Under the pieces are notes generated by a model, which worked only from the letters and a program-made list of their open reading frames with translations, made no database searches and was not told where the DNA came from. A DNA stretch of 64,000 nucleotides, taken from NCBI GenBank assembly GCA_002483105.1, contig DLHG01000004.1, positions 142,581 through 206,580 on the forward strand, written 5' to 3'. Positions 50,259-58,753 of the stretch are shown piece after piece. Numbering within the stretch: position 1 is the first letter of the stretch; every line of letters starts with the position of its first letter. Made by a program: the position numbers and the translations under genes. This stretch comes from Bacteroidetes bacterium UBA7674. GTDB lineage: Bacteria > Bacteroidota > Bacteroidia > Chitinophagales > Chitinophagaceae.

Positions 50259-51475
50259 CCCACTTCGGCTTTTGCTTTACTGAACAATCTTATATACAAG
50301 TACGTAATAATAATTACGTACAGCACGGCTATGAACATGTCATTAAAAATGAGTGTTTTGTAGTTGGGCAATTTTAAATAATGCATAAAATCTTCGAGCG
50401 TCAGGAAGTAGGTGATAGAAAATAAAACGAGCAAGAATACCCTGCGGGTATAGAATGCATATGCTATTATGAAGATGAATGCCGGATGCACGTAACGTTC
50501 ATGCATCTGTGTATTGAAGAAATAAAATAGTGTAATGAGGAGGGCGCAGATAAGCCATAGACGCTCTCTTGCAATTTTGTAGTGTTCCGCATTTCTGTGT
50601 TTAATAACATTGAGTGACGACCGCAACAATGGCAGCAATGCTAAAAACGAAGTAACCAGGAACATATAAATGCCGGCTCGCTTGTACGAGATACCACTGA
50701 ACCATATTTCCGAGTCAAGAAGGCCGTTTGTCTCACCACCAAACATAAGACTCCAAAAGTTCTTTGCACTTACGCTGATCACCGGGTACTTACCCACTGA
50801 CTCATGAATGACACTCCATACTTTAGCCATATCTCCACCGAGGTAGAAAGGAAACAAGATCAGGCATTCCAGAGTGACCATTGCAAGTAAAGGCAACAAA
50901 AGGTTTTTCAAGGATGGCCTCACCGCCAGGCTATTAAGATGTAACAGCCCCCACACAGGTAAAAAGACTATCGCCTGCAGCTTGAAATTCAACGCCAGCA
51001 AAAAGAAAACAGTGCTTGGTAGCATCTTGTTGTTGTAACCATAGTACAATGAAACAAACACCAAAGTAGTAGGAATACCATCCACCTGCGCCCAAATGAC
51101 GGTATTGTATAAATAGGCCACATTGACGGCGCAAAAAATAAAAATGAGGAGGAAATCTATCTTCTTATTTATCCATTTGTAAACAAACCATAATCCTATT
51201 ATATCAAAGATGAACGTGCCGATCTTCAGGATATATATTTGATCATATACAGACTGCTCTGTAGCCATCATTTTTGCATATAGCCATAGCTCATAGTGGA
51301 ATAATGGAAGGTAGTTGGTTGTTGATTTGTAGGTGTTGCGAAGACCGTGCTCCTTTATATAAAATGCCCATTCCTGCCAGCAGGCGACGTCCCAGAAAAA
51401 GCCCGGCTCAGTAACAAGCAATGCAAGAACTAAAGCCAAAAGAATAAGGGCAGTGATAATTTTGATACGGTTCAT
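50237..51475 (-). CDS. Multi-pass membrane protein, GT-C-like glycosyltransferase
   Basis: A 412-residue protein with about ten predicted membrane helices (for example ITALILLALVLALLVT, FLLIFIFCAVNVAYLY, LLLPLLAMVTLECLILFPFYL, LWLICALLITLFYFF). An acidic loop follows TM1 (FFWDVACWQEWAFYI), and TVIWAQVDGIPTTLVFVSLYYGY resembles the W-[GA]-Q-x-D motif of lipid-linked mannosyltransferases and GT87-type enzymes. MHERYVHPAFIF near residue 335 is also seen in that group. Transfer of a sugar from a polyprenyl donor on the outer face of the membrane is a fair inference; the acceptor is unknown. Confidence 0.72.
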   Translation of the reverse strand: MNRIKIITALILLALVLALLVTEPGFFWDVACWQEWAFYIKEHGLRNTYKSTTNYLPLFHYELWLYAKMMATEQSVYDQIYILKIGTFIFDIIGLWFVYKWINKKIDFLLIFIFCAVNVAYLYNTVIWAQVDGIPTTLVFVSLYYGYNNKMLPSTVFFLLALNFKLQAIVFLPVWGLLHLNSLAVRPSLKNLLLPLLAMVTLECLILFPFYLGGDMAKVWSVIHESVGKYPVISVSAKNFWSLMFGGETNGLLDSEIWFSGISYKRAGIYMFLVTSFLALLPLLRSSLNVIKHRNAEHYKIARERLWLICALLITLFYFFNTQMHERYVHPAFIFIIAYAFYTRRVFLLVLFSITYFLTLEDFMHYLKLPNYKTLIFNDMFIAVLYVIIITYLYIRLFSKAKAEVGYNKPTA

Positions 51476-51570
51476 ACGCTTAGTTTAGGGATAATGATAC
51501 AATGACAGTAGCGCTTGTTCCGCCTTGTAACAACAATAAATATAAACAATTATTGAGGTTTATTGCAAGC

Positions 51571-51602
51571 AAAAGCCGCCTGTAAACAGGCGGCTTTTTA
51601 TT
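51571..51602 (-). terminator. Terminator of the respiratory operon
   Basis: A perfect 13-bp stem AAAAGCCGCCTGT/ACAGGCGGCTTTT around AA, with T-rich flanks in both directions, 22 bases beyond the ctaD stop. No further oxidase genes follow it. Confidence 0.85.
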
Positions 51603-51623
51603 TTGATTTAACCTTTTAAACTT

Positions 51624-53441
51624 CTAATGCGATTCTTCACCCGGTTTTAACGGAGTGGTTTGCGTGATGAAGTCGTTACCATTCCCATCATCTTTGTAGT
51701 CATAAGCCCAGCGGTGAACTTCCGGTATTTCACCAGGCCAGTTACCGTGACCCGGACGGATAGGTGTAGTCCACTCAAGTGTTGGAGAACCCCATGGATT
51801 CTGAGTAGTTACTTTACGTCCACGCCAGATGCTGGCGAAGAAGTTAACGACGAACAATAACTGTCCGAAGAATACTGCGATAGCTACTATACTGATGAAT
51901 GCATTCAGGCCTTCAAACTTGTTGAAAGATGTCCATGCACTATAGTCATAATAACGACGAGGCATACCCGCTATACCTTCGTAGTGCATTGGCCAGAATA
52001 TCAGGTACGCACCTATGATGGTAATGAAGAAGTGTATGTAACCCATTGTCGGATTCAGGAAACGACCGAACATTTTAGGATACCAGTGGTATATACCTGC
52101 GAACATACCGAAGAATGCCGACACACCCATTACTATATGGAAGTGCGCGACAACAAAGTATGTATCGTGCAGGTGATAGTCAAGTGCAGAGTTACCTAAG
52201 AAGATACCTGTAAGACCGCCTGAGATGAACAGTGATACGAAACCAATAGCGAATAACATCGGTACGTTAAAACGTATGTTACCCTTCCACATGGTAGTCA
52301 GCCAGTTGAACACCTTTACAGCCGATGGTACCGCGATCAACAGTGTTAATAGTACGAAGATAGAACCCAGGAACGGACTCATACCCGTAACGAACATGTG
52401 GTGCGCCCATACCAGGAACGCCAGAACCGCGATACCTGTTAATGAAATGATCATCGCAAAGTAACCGAAGATAGGCTTACGGCTATTACATGAAAGTATC
52501 TCTGATGCCATACCCATACCCGGAAGCATGATGATATACACCTCAGGGTGACCTAAGAACCAGAATAAGTGTTGGTAAAGGATAGCAGAACCACCAATGT
52601 GCGGTAATGCTTTACCTCCTATAAATATCTCAGAAAGGTAAAAGCTGGTACCGAAATTACGGTCGAATATCAGCAACACGAAACCTGAGAACAATACAGG
52701 GAAAGAAAGTACACCAAGAACAGCTGTGAAGAACAGTGCCCATATAGTAAGCGGCAGACGAGTCATCGTCATACCTTTTGTACGCATATTGAGGATAGTG
52801 GCGATATAGTTAAGGCCACCAAGCAATGACGACACAACAAATAGCGCCATACTTATCAACCACAGATCCATACCTAAGCCCGAACCCATTGATGCTTCCT
52901 TAAGCGCACTCAATGGCGGATAGGTTGTCCAGCCACCAGATGCAGGACCTGTTTGTATAAACAGAGATACAAACATGAACACACTAGAGATAAAGAAGAA
53001 CCAGTAAGACAACATATTCATGAAAGGCGAAGCCATATCACGCGCACCTATCTGAAGAGGAATAAGAATGTTAGCGAATGTACCACTCAGACCTGCCGTC
53101 AATACGAAGAACACCAGGATAGTACCGTGCATGGTAACCAATGCATAGTAGAATTCAGGATTCAGCTTGCCACCTTTAGCCCACTCACCCAGGAATTTCT
53201 CCATGATAGGGAAAGTATCGTTAGGGAAACCTAACTGAAGGCGGAAGAAAACAGAGAACAATGCACCTATGATAGCCCAGATGATACCTGTAACAAGGAA
53301 TTGTTTACCGATCACCTTGTGATCCTGGCTGAATATGTACTTTGTAATAAAGTGCTGCTCATGATGGTCATGATCATGGTGATCAGCATGCCCTGCGTGT
53401 GCGTGGGCTACATTCGGTCCTTGAATTATTACGTCACTCAT
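51624..53441 (-). CDS. ctaD: Cytochrome c oxidase subunit I (aa3 type)
   Basis: About 605 residues from ATG 53441 (MSDVIIQGPN); an upstream in-frame ATG at 53462 adds seven. Twelve-helix haem-copper core with HGTILVFFVLTAGLSGTFANILIPLQIGARDMA (low-spin haem His), HLFWFLGHPEVYIMMLPGMG (CuB His and the cross-linked Tyr), WAHHMFVTGM (CuB His pair) and HFHIVMGVSAFFGMFAGIYHWYP (haem His ligands). The N-terminus is strongly His-rich (HAHAGHADHHDHDHHEQH) before ITKYIFSQDHKVIG. It is the last gene of the operon; subunit III and haem O/A synthase genes are not next to it. Confidence 0.97.
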   Translation of the reverse strand: MSDVIIQGPNVAHAHAGHADHHDHDHHEQHFITKYIFSQDHKVIGKQFLVTGIIWAIIGALFSVFFRLQLGFPNDTFPIMEKFLGEWAKGGKLNPEFYYALVTMHGTILVFFVLTAGLSGTFANILIPLQIGARDMASPFMNMLSYWFFFISSVFMFVSLFIQTGPASGGWTTYPPLSALKEASMGSGLGMDLWLISMALFVVSSLLGGLNYIATILNMRTKGMTMTRLPLTIWALFFTAVLGVLSFPVLFSGFVLLIFDRNFGTSFYLSEIFIGGKALPHIGGSAILYQHLFWFLGHPEVYIIMLPGMGMASEILSCNSRKPIFGYFAMIISLTGIAVLAFLVWAHHMFVTGMSPFLGSIFVLLTLLIAVPSAVKVFNWLTTMWKGNIRFNVPMLFAIGFVSLFISGGLTGIFLGNSALDYHLHDTYFVVAHFHIVMGVSAFFGMFAGIYHWYPKMFGRFLNPTMGYIHFFITIIGAYLIFWPMHYEGIAGMPRRYYDYSAWTSFNKFEGLNAFISIVAIAVFFGQLLFVVNFFASIWRGRKVTTQNPWGSPTLEWTTPIRPGHGNWPGEIPEVHRWAYDYKDDGNGNDFITQTTPLKPGEESH

Positions 53442-53487
53442 TTTTATACTTATTATGGCCACAATTCCGGCCGATCACTTCAATTAA

Positions 53488-54531
53488 TTATTTTGACACT
53501 ACTGGTTTTGCTGTATCTGCAACAGCTTCTGTGACCGGAGCCGCAGGTGCTGCTTCCGGATGCGTTTCAGCATAGTAAGTCTTCTGTCCTGCCAACCACT
53601 TATCGTACTCAGCTTGTGTTTCTACTACTATCGTACCACGCATAGAATAGTGGCCTTTACCACACATCTGATCGCAGGATATCTCATACACAAAGTTAGG
53701 ATCATGCGTTATTTCCTGCATTTGCTTGGTAGTATAGCGTGGGGTAAACCAAAGTGTTGTAGAGATACCCGGAACAGCATCCATCTTCATACGGAAGTGT
53801 GGAAGACCTACGTCATGTATCACGTCACGTGAACCGATCACCAGTTTTACAGGGCGGTTTACTACTATGTGCATTTCACCATTCTGCGCAACTATATCAT
53901 CTTTAGTTTTATTATCTGCCCAGTCAAGACCTAATACGTTGTTGGCATCATCTATCTTGCGGAAATCCCTTGCACCTAAAGCGCCGTCTGCACCTGGGTA
54001 ACGAATGAGCCAGTTGAACTGCTTACCAACTATTTCTACTACAGCATGTCCTTTAGGAGCATCGTCAGTTACTTTGAACCAATATTTCAAACCGATAGCT
54101 ACCAGCGCAGCCATTGCGATCGCAGGAATAGTAGTCCAGATAATTTCCAGTTTGTTATTGTGCGCGAAGAAGAAAGCAGTACGCTTGTCGCTTGCCTGAT
54201 AACGATATGCAAACCAGAACAGTATAGCCTGAGTAGCCAGGAACACGATACCGGTCACCCACATAGTGGCTTCAAACATAGCGTCATATTCCACACCTTC
54301 TACCGAGCCGGAAGGAGGAAGCAACCTTCCTTTCAGTGCCTGGTGGCATTCCCATATACCCCATATACCGAAGACGAAGAAAGCTATAAGCAGCCAAGCC
54401 ATCAGGCGATTGGTCTGTTTATTCACTTTCGCTTCATCGCGAAGTATAGTAGCATATTCACTTGCCTTTCCTATCTGGTAAACGATTATGAAAACCAGGA
54501 GTATCAATACTATTGTTAAGGTTCCCGACAT
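53488..54531 (-). CDS. coxB: Cytochrome c oxidase subunit II
   Basis: A 347-residue subunit that accepts electrons at the CuA centre and passes them to subunit I. The first residues include an extra membrane helix (LTIVLILLVFIIVYQIG), then the two-helix hairpin (about 92-115 and 130-150). The cupredoxin domain has the CuA motif CDQMCGKGHYSM near residue 290 and an upstream HDVGLPHFRMKMD with the other His ligand. No C-terminal cytochrome c domain is present, only a short Ala/Pro tail. Its gene lies 46 bases before that of subunit I, counted to the ATG at 53441. Confidence 0.95.
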   Translation of the reverse strand: MSGTLTIVLILLVFIIVYQIGKASEYATILRDEAKVNKQTNRLMAWLLIAFFVFGIWGIWECHQALKGRLLPPSGSVEGVEYDAMFEATMWVTGIVFLATQAILFWFAYRYQASDKRTAFFFAHNNKLEIIWTTIPAIAMAALVAIGLKYWFKVTDDAPKGHAVVEIVGKQFNWLIRYPGADGALGARDFRKIDDANNVLGLDWADNKTKDDIVAQNGEMHIVVNRPVKLVIGSRDVIHDVGLPHFRMKMDAVPGISTTLWFTPRYTTKQMQEITHDPNFVYEISCDQMCGKGHYSMRGTIVVETQAEYDKWLAGQKTYYAETHPEAAPAAPVTEAVADTAKPVVSK

Positions 54532-54624
54532 GGTCAGTTCAGCTTATTATTTACTTAAAAATTTTATTCAATTCTATTCTCTCACAACCATCACTCGCAC
54601 AAATACTATTTATATAATACCAAA

Positions 54625-55857
54625 TTAGCTTTGGTGTATTACTGCTTCTTTCAACAACACGTTATTAGTAGTTACCAGTGATGCTTTAGAAAGCGTAGTG
54701 GCTACACTAATGATGAGTATGCCTATAAATCCGGCAAATATTCCCATTTCATACCAGTTCAGATGCCAGTTAGCACCCAGTGGTTCCGGCATGATCATGT
54801 TGTAGAAATCCAGCCAGTGACCGAAGATGATCAGCATCGCCATGAAGGTAACCGTAAAGTAGTTACGCTTGCTAGGGCGCGCCATCAGTATGAGTATCGG
54901 CATAATGAAATTGATAATGAATATAGCATAGAACAATATACTGTACGGTCCTTGCTGACGAAGCTTGAAGTAAATAGTTTCCTCAGGCATATTACCATAC
55001 CATATCAGCATATATTGAGCAAACCATACGTATGTCCAGAAAATACTGAAGGCAAACATGAACTTACCAAGATCGTGCATGTGCTCTTTAGTAACCAGTT
55101 CCAGGTTACCTTGATTTTTCAGGTATATCACAAAAAGAAGTATCAGAGACATACCGCTTACGAACGCGCTAGCGAAAGTGTACCAGCTGAACATAGTAGA
55201 ATACCAGTGTGCCTGTACGCTCATGATCCACAACCAAGGGGTAGTACTCATTTGAGTAAGTGCATACACCACCAGGAAGCCACCGGCCCACTTCATTGAG
55301 TTCCAGTATATTTTAGTACTGTTCTTAGGCGCTGTTTCCTGAGACAGGGAAATTGCACGGAATTTACGACCGAAGAAAGACCACAGGCCAAGTGTTGCGA
55401 TAGTCATACACGCAAACATGGTAGGGTTAAGAAATGCTCTTTTGCCCATCAGTATTTTGTCACCCTCAGGGTGAACCCAGTGGTAGATAGTATTGTGACC
55501 ATCAATATCAAAAACAAAAACGATACACAACAATACGGTTGCCGCTATAAGAGCAAATATCCATACGTTGGCGCCTATAGCCTCAGGTACACGCCTGTAT
55601 GCCACTATCCAACCGCCTTGTGCCAGTGTTGTGGCTGCTTGTATAAATACACTTACTGTACAGATCATTGCAAAGAACACAGAGTTCTGTAATAATACTG
55701 CCCAGAAACGTGTTTTGTCTGCATGTTGCAATGTGTGATTAGGATTATCACTTCCTAATAGCACTATAACACCTGCGATCAATGATATAATACCAATCGC
55801 AATCAGGAACATACTTAAGTTCCTCAACTTCGCCGGTATCTGAAAACGTTCGTTCAT
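54625..55857 (-). CDS. actF: Alternative complex III subunit ActF (quinol-binding NrfD-like)
   Basis: A 410-residue membrane protein with about ten helices, the second NrfD-like quinone-binding subunit of alternative complex III. LSMFLIAIGIISLIAGVIVLLGSD, WAVLLQNSVFFAMICTVSVFIQAATTLAQGGWIVAYRRVPEAI, and FSIFWTYVWFAQYMLIWYGNMPEETIYF mark the family. It lies 93 bases before coxB and 42 bases after actE, so electron flow from quinol to oxidase is encoded in one operon. Confidence 0.93.
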   Translation of the reverse strand: MNERFQIPAKLRNLSMFLIAIGIISLIAGVIVLLGSDNPNHTLQHADKTRFWAVLLQNSVFFAMICTVSVFIQAATTLAQGGWIVAYRRVPEAIGANVWIFALIAATVLLCIVFVFDIDGHNTIYHWVHPEGDKILMGKRAFLNPTMFACMTIATLGLWSFFGRKFRAISLSQETAPKNSTKIYWNSMKWAGGFLVVYALTQMSTTPWLWIMSVQAHWYSTMFSWYTFASAFVSGMSLILLFVIYLKNQGNLELVTKEHMHDLGKFMFAFSIFWTYVWFAQYMLIWYGNMPEETIYFKLRQQGPYSILFYAIFIINFIMPILILMARPSKRNYFTVTFMAMLIIFGHWLDFYNMIMPEPLGANWHLNWYEMGIFAGFIGILIISVATTLSKASLVTTNNVLLKEAVIHQS

Positions 55858-55899
55858 TTGTAAACTTTTATAGAAGTACGTCTAATTTCTTTTTCTTTA

Positions 55900-56559
55900 T
55901 TAATGTTTTGCTACCGCTGTAGTATCTGCAGCTTTTGCAGATGTATCAGTTGTAGCAGGAGTGCCGGTACCCATTGTAAATGCCGCACCATTATTCTCAC
56001 TTTGCACTTTCTTAATGTAAGCTATGATCATCCAGCGTTGCTTGATATCCAGTTGGCTTGCATAAGAACCCATCTTATTCTTACCATACTTGATAGCCGC
56101 ATACATCTGTCCTACAGGCATATTAAGATAGTTAGGACCCAATAAGTTAGCAGGCGCTGCTGCGAACTTACCGTTACCGTCATTATAGAGCGGCCCGTTA
56201 CCGTCCAGCTTCTGTCCATGACATATACCACAGTATATATCAAAGATGCGTTTACCTTCCTTCAGGTCACTTTCGCTAAAGCGGAGTGCAGTGTTGTATG
56301 ACTTATAAGCCAAAGTATCACCTTCTTTCAGATGGTCAGGCAGCTCATGTCCCATCGCCACAGTTCCGGCTACAGGCTTACGGCTTGTAAGGCTATCTTC
56401 AAAGTTGGGATTGTATGTATAAGCATCGTAAGCGCGCGAGTAAGTCATATCCGGCGCATATACCTTACCGGGATTCCTGCGCATACCACCACTGTTGCAG
56501 GCGGTGAGTCCCAGTCCTACCAGCAGGCTTGCTACTACTATGCTTTTGGTCCTATTCAT
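55900..56559 (-). CDS. actE: Alternative complex III subunit ActE (mono-haem cytochrome c lipoprotein)
   Basis: A 219-residue lipoprotein (lipobox VGLGLTAC near residue 21). A single c-type haem site CGICHGQ lies near residue 112 (in FDIYCGICHGQKLDGNGPLYNDGNGKF), with a late LNMPVGQMYAAIKYGKNKMGSY segment that offers the Met ligand. The C-terminal tail is Ala/Thr-rich. ActE carries electrons from the complex toward the oxidase. It lies 66 bases after actD. Confidence 0.93.
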   Translation of the reverse strand: MNRTKSIVVASLLVGLGLTACNSGGMRRNPGKVYAPDMTYSRAYDAYTYNPNFEDSLTSRKPVAGTVAMGHELPDHLKEGDTLAYKSYNTALRFSESDLKEGKRIFDIYCGICHGQKLDGNGPLYNDGNGKFAAAPANLLGPNYLNMPVGQMYAAIKYGKNKMGSYASQLDIKQRWMIIAYIKKVQSENNGAAFTMGTGTPATTDTSAKAADTTAVAKH

Positions 56560-56625
56560 ATTAAAAAAGTTGAACCGGGGTCAATGAGATACTACTGATC
56601 AACCTGGTTTTTTATCGTTTCTATT

Positions 56626-57198
56626 TTAGCTTAATTCGTATGCTTCTTTTTGATCCCAACGTCCGTACCACCATTCTGACTCGGCAGTTTGTACGTTAGT
56701 TTCTATTGCACCTGTGCTTTTCATGAAATCCAAAACTTCCGTTTCAGCTACATGATCATTCAATTCTATTACAATGATAAACAGGTCATCACTCTGGCGT
56801 GGATGGAAGACGTGCTTCTTAACACCCGGCATTATCTGGTTCAGATAACAGAAAGTAAGTACCATACCTACCGCCGCGAATAATACGGTCAACTCGAAAG
56901 TAACCGGGATGAACGCAGGCAGAGAGAAGTGTGGCTTACCACCGAAGTTGATCGGCCAGTCTGATAAAAATATCCATGACATAAAGCCCAATGCCGTACT
57001 CGTACCGCAAAGACCGTATATAAAGCCGGCAACGTGAAGGTCTGTTTCTTTCAGTCCTAATGCTCCGTCAAGACCATGGACAGGGAAAGGAGTGTACACA
57101 TCGTGCAGCTTGTAGCCACTGTTGCGCACCTTCTTTACCGCAGGAAACAAAACTTCCTCATCATCATAAGCCGCTACCGCAAATTTCTTTATAGCCAT
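56626..57198 (-). CDS. actD: Alternative complex III subunit ActD (DUF3341)
   Basis: A 190-residue subunit with two central membrane helices (about 67-85 and 100-122) and cytoplasmic ends. VHGLDGALGLKETDLHVAGFIYGLCGTSTALGFM, INFGGKPHFSLPAFIPVTFELTVLFAAVGMV and the late QSDDLFIIVIELND are characteristic. It has no cofactor site and is thought to tie the complex together. It is 26 bases after actC. Confidence 0.92.
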   Translation of the reverse strand: MAIKKFAVAAYDDEEVLFPAVKKVRNSGYKLHDVYTPFPVHGLDGALGLKETDLHVAGFIYGLCGTSTALGFMSWIFLSDWPINFGGKPHFSLPAFIPVTFELTVLFAAVGMVLTFCYLNQIMPGVKKHVFHPRQSDDLFIIVIELNDHVAETEVLDFMKSTGAIETNVQTAESEWWYGRWDQKEAYELS

Positions 57199-57224
57199 TT
57201 TATAAAAAATTCAAAAGTCAATTA

Positions 57225-58655
57225 TTAATGATGTGCTTGTTCGTGAACAAACTCTTCAATGCTCTTCTCGTCTATCACATTCATCTTCTTCTTGTAATTC
57301 TCTCCAGATGTCTTCAGTATGAATTTGATCTCCGATACCGCGATAACAGGGAAGTATTTAGCAAATAAGAAGTAGCATGTAAAGAACAATCCGAATGTAC
57401 CCAGGTAGAAACCAACTTCAGGCCATGTAGGGCTGTAGTATGTCCAGCTACCCGGAATGTAGTCACGATACAGCGAAGTAACGATGATCACGAAACGCTC
57501 GAACCACATACCGATGTTCACCACGATAGACATAATGAAGGTGAACGGAATGTTACGGCGCAGCTTCTTGAACCAGAACAGCTGAGGCGAAACCACGTTA
57601 CAAGTCATCATCGCCCAATAGCTCCACCAGTAAGGACCCATGATACGCCATTTGAACGCTTCCTGCTCGTACAGAACGCCCGAGTACCATGCCATAAAAA
57701 GCTCAGTGAGGTAAGCGACACCTACGATAGAACCCGTAAGTACGATTACTTTATTCATCGCTTCCAGGTGACCTACAGTGATGTAGTCTTCAAGGCCTAA
57801 TATTTTTCGGGTAACAACCAGTAGCGTATTTACCATCGCGAAGCCCGAGAAGATCGCACCTGCCACGAAGTATGGAGGGAAGATGGTAGTGTGCCAACCC
57901 GGTATCACCGATGTTGCGAAGTCAAAAGATACGATAGTGTGCACCGAAAGTACCAGTGGGGTAGAAAGACCTGCAAGTACCAGCGCAAGTGCTTCCTGAC
58001 GCTGCCAGTTCTTTGCGGTACCTGTCCAGCCAAAAGAGGCAAGACCGTATGCACGTTTGCGGAATTTAGTTTTAGCACGGTCACGGATTGTTGCGAAATC
58101 CGGGATAAGACCTGAATACCAGAACAATAATGATACAGTGAAGTAAGTAGAGATCGCGAATACGTCCCAAAGAAGCGCTGAGTTAAAGTTAGGCCAAAGC
58201 GGACCGCGTGAGTTAGGTAATGGTAATACCCACATCGCATCCCATACACGACCCATGTGGAAGATGGGGAACTGTCCCGCACACATTACCGCAAAGATGG
58301 TCATGGCTTCTGCCGCACGGTTCACACCTGTCCTCCATCCCTGGCGGAACAGCAAAAGGATAGCTGAGATAAGCGTACCGGCGTGACCGATACCTACCCA
58401 CCATACGAAGTTGGTGATATCCCAACCCCAGCCTACTGTACGGTTAATACCCCATACACCAATACCAAAGTAAACTTCCCAGAATACTGAGAATACACCG
58501 AACATAAGTAATGCTACAGAGAAGAAGAAGCCCACATACCACATGCGGCCCGGTTTCTTCTCGATCGGACTGATTATGTCTTCTGTTATATCGTGATAAG
58601 TTTTATCACCATCTACCAGCGGTTCCCGTACAAACGACTCGTACTTTAAATGCAT
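57225..58655 (-). CDS. actC: Alternative complex III subunit ActC (NrfD-like, quinol-binding)
   Basis: A 476-residue membrane subunit of the NrfD/PsrC family with about ten helices. It has WGINRTVGWGWDITNFVWWVGIGHAGTLISAILLL, the GLIPDFATIRDRA loop, SFDFATSVIPGWHTTIFPPYFVAGAIFSGFAMVNTLL, and FIMSIVVNIGMWFERFVIIVTSLYRDYIPGSW. These are the usual conserved quinone-site residues of the group (Asp, His and Arg in and beside the membrane). A long cytoplasmic tail ends in FVHEQAHH. It follows actB by 98 bases. Confidence 0.95.
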   Translation of the reverse strand: MHLKYESFVREPLVDGDKTYHDITEDIISPIEKKPGRMWYVGFFFSVALLMFGVFSVFWEVYFGIGVWGINRTVGWGWDITNFVWWVGIGHAGTLISAILLLFRQGWRTGVNRAAEAMTIFAVMCAGQFPIFHMGRVWDAMWVLPLPNSRGPLWPNFNSALLWDVFAISTYFTVSLLFWYSGLIPDFATIRDRAKTKFRKRAYGLASFGWTGTAKNWQRQEALALVLAGLSTPLVLSVHTIVSFDFATSVIPGWHTTIFPPYFVAGAIFSGFAMVNTLLVVTRKILGLEDYITVGHLEAMNKVIVLTGSIVGVAYLTELFMAWYSGVLYEQEAFKWRIMGPYWWSYWAMMTCNVVSPQLFWFKKLRRNIPFTFIMSIVVNIGMWFERFVIIVTSLYRDYIPGSWTYYSPTWPEVGFYLGTFGLFFTCYFLFAKYFPVIAVSEIKFILKTSGENYKKKMNVIDEKSIEEFVHEQAHH

Positions 58656-58753
58656 AGCACGTAATTAGTAATGTTCTTTATTATATCATGGCTGTTGCCA
58701 GCCACTTTTAAATTCAATTAATTCAAAATACTCTTCACTTCACTCATCGTGCA

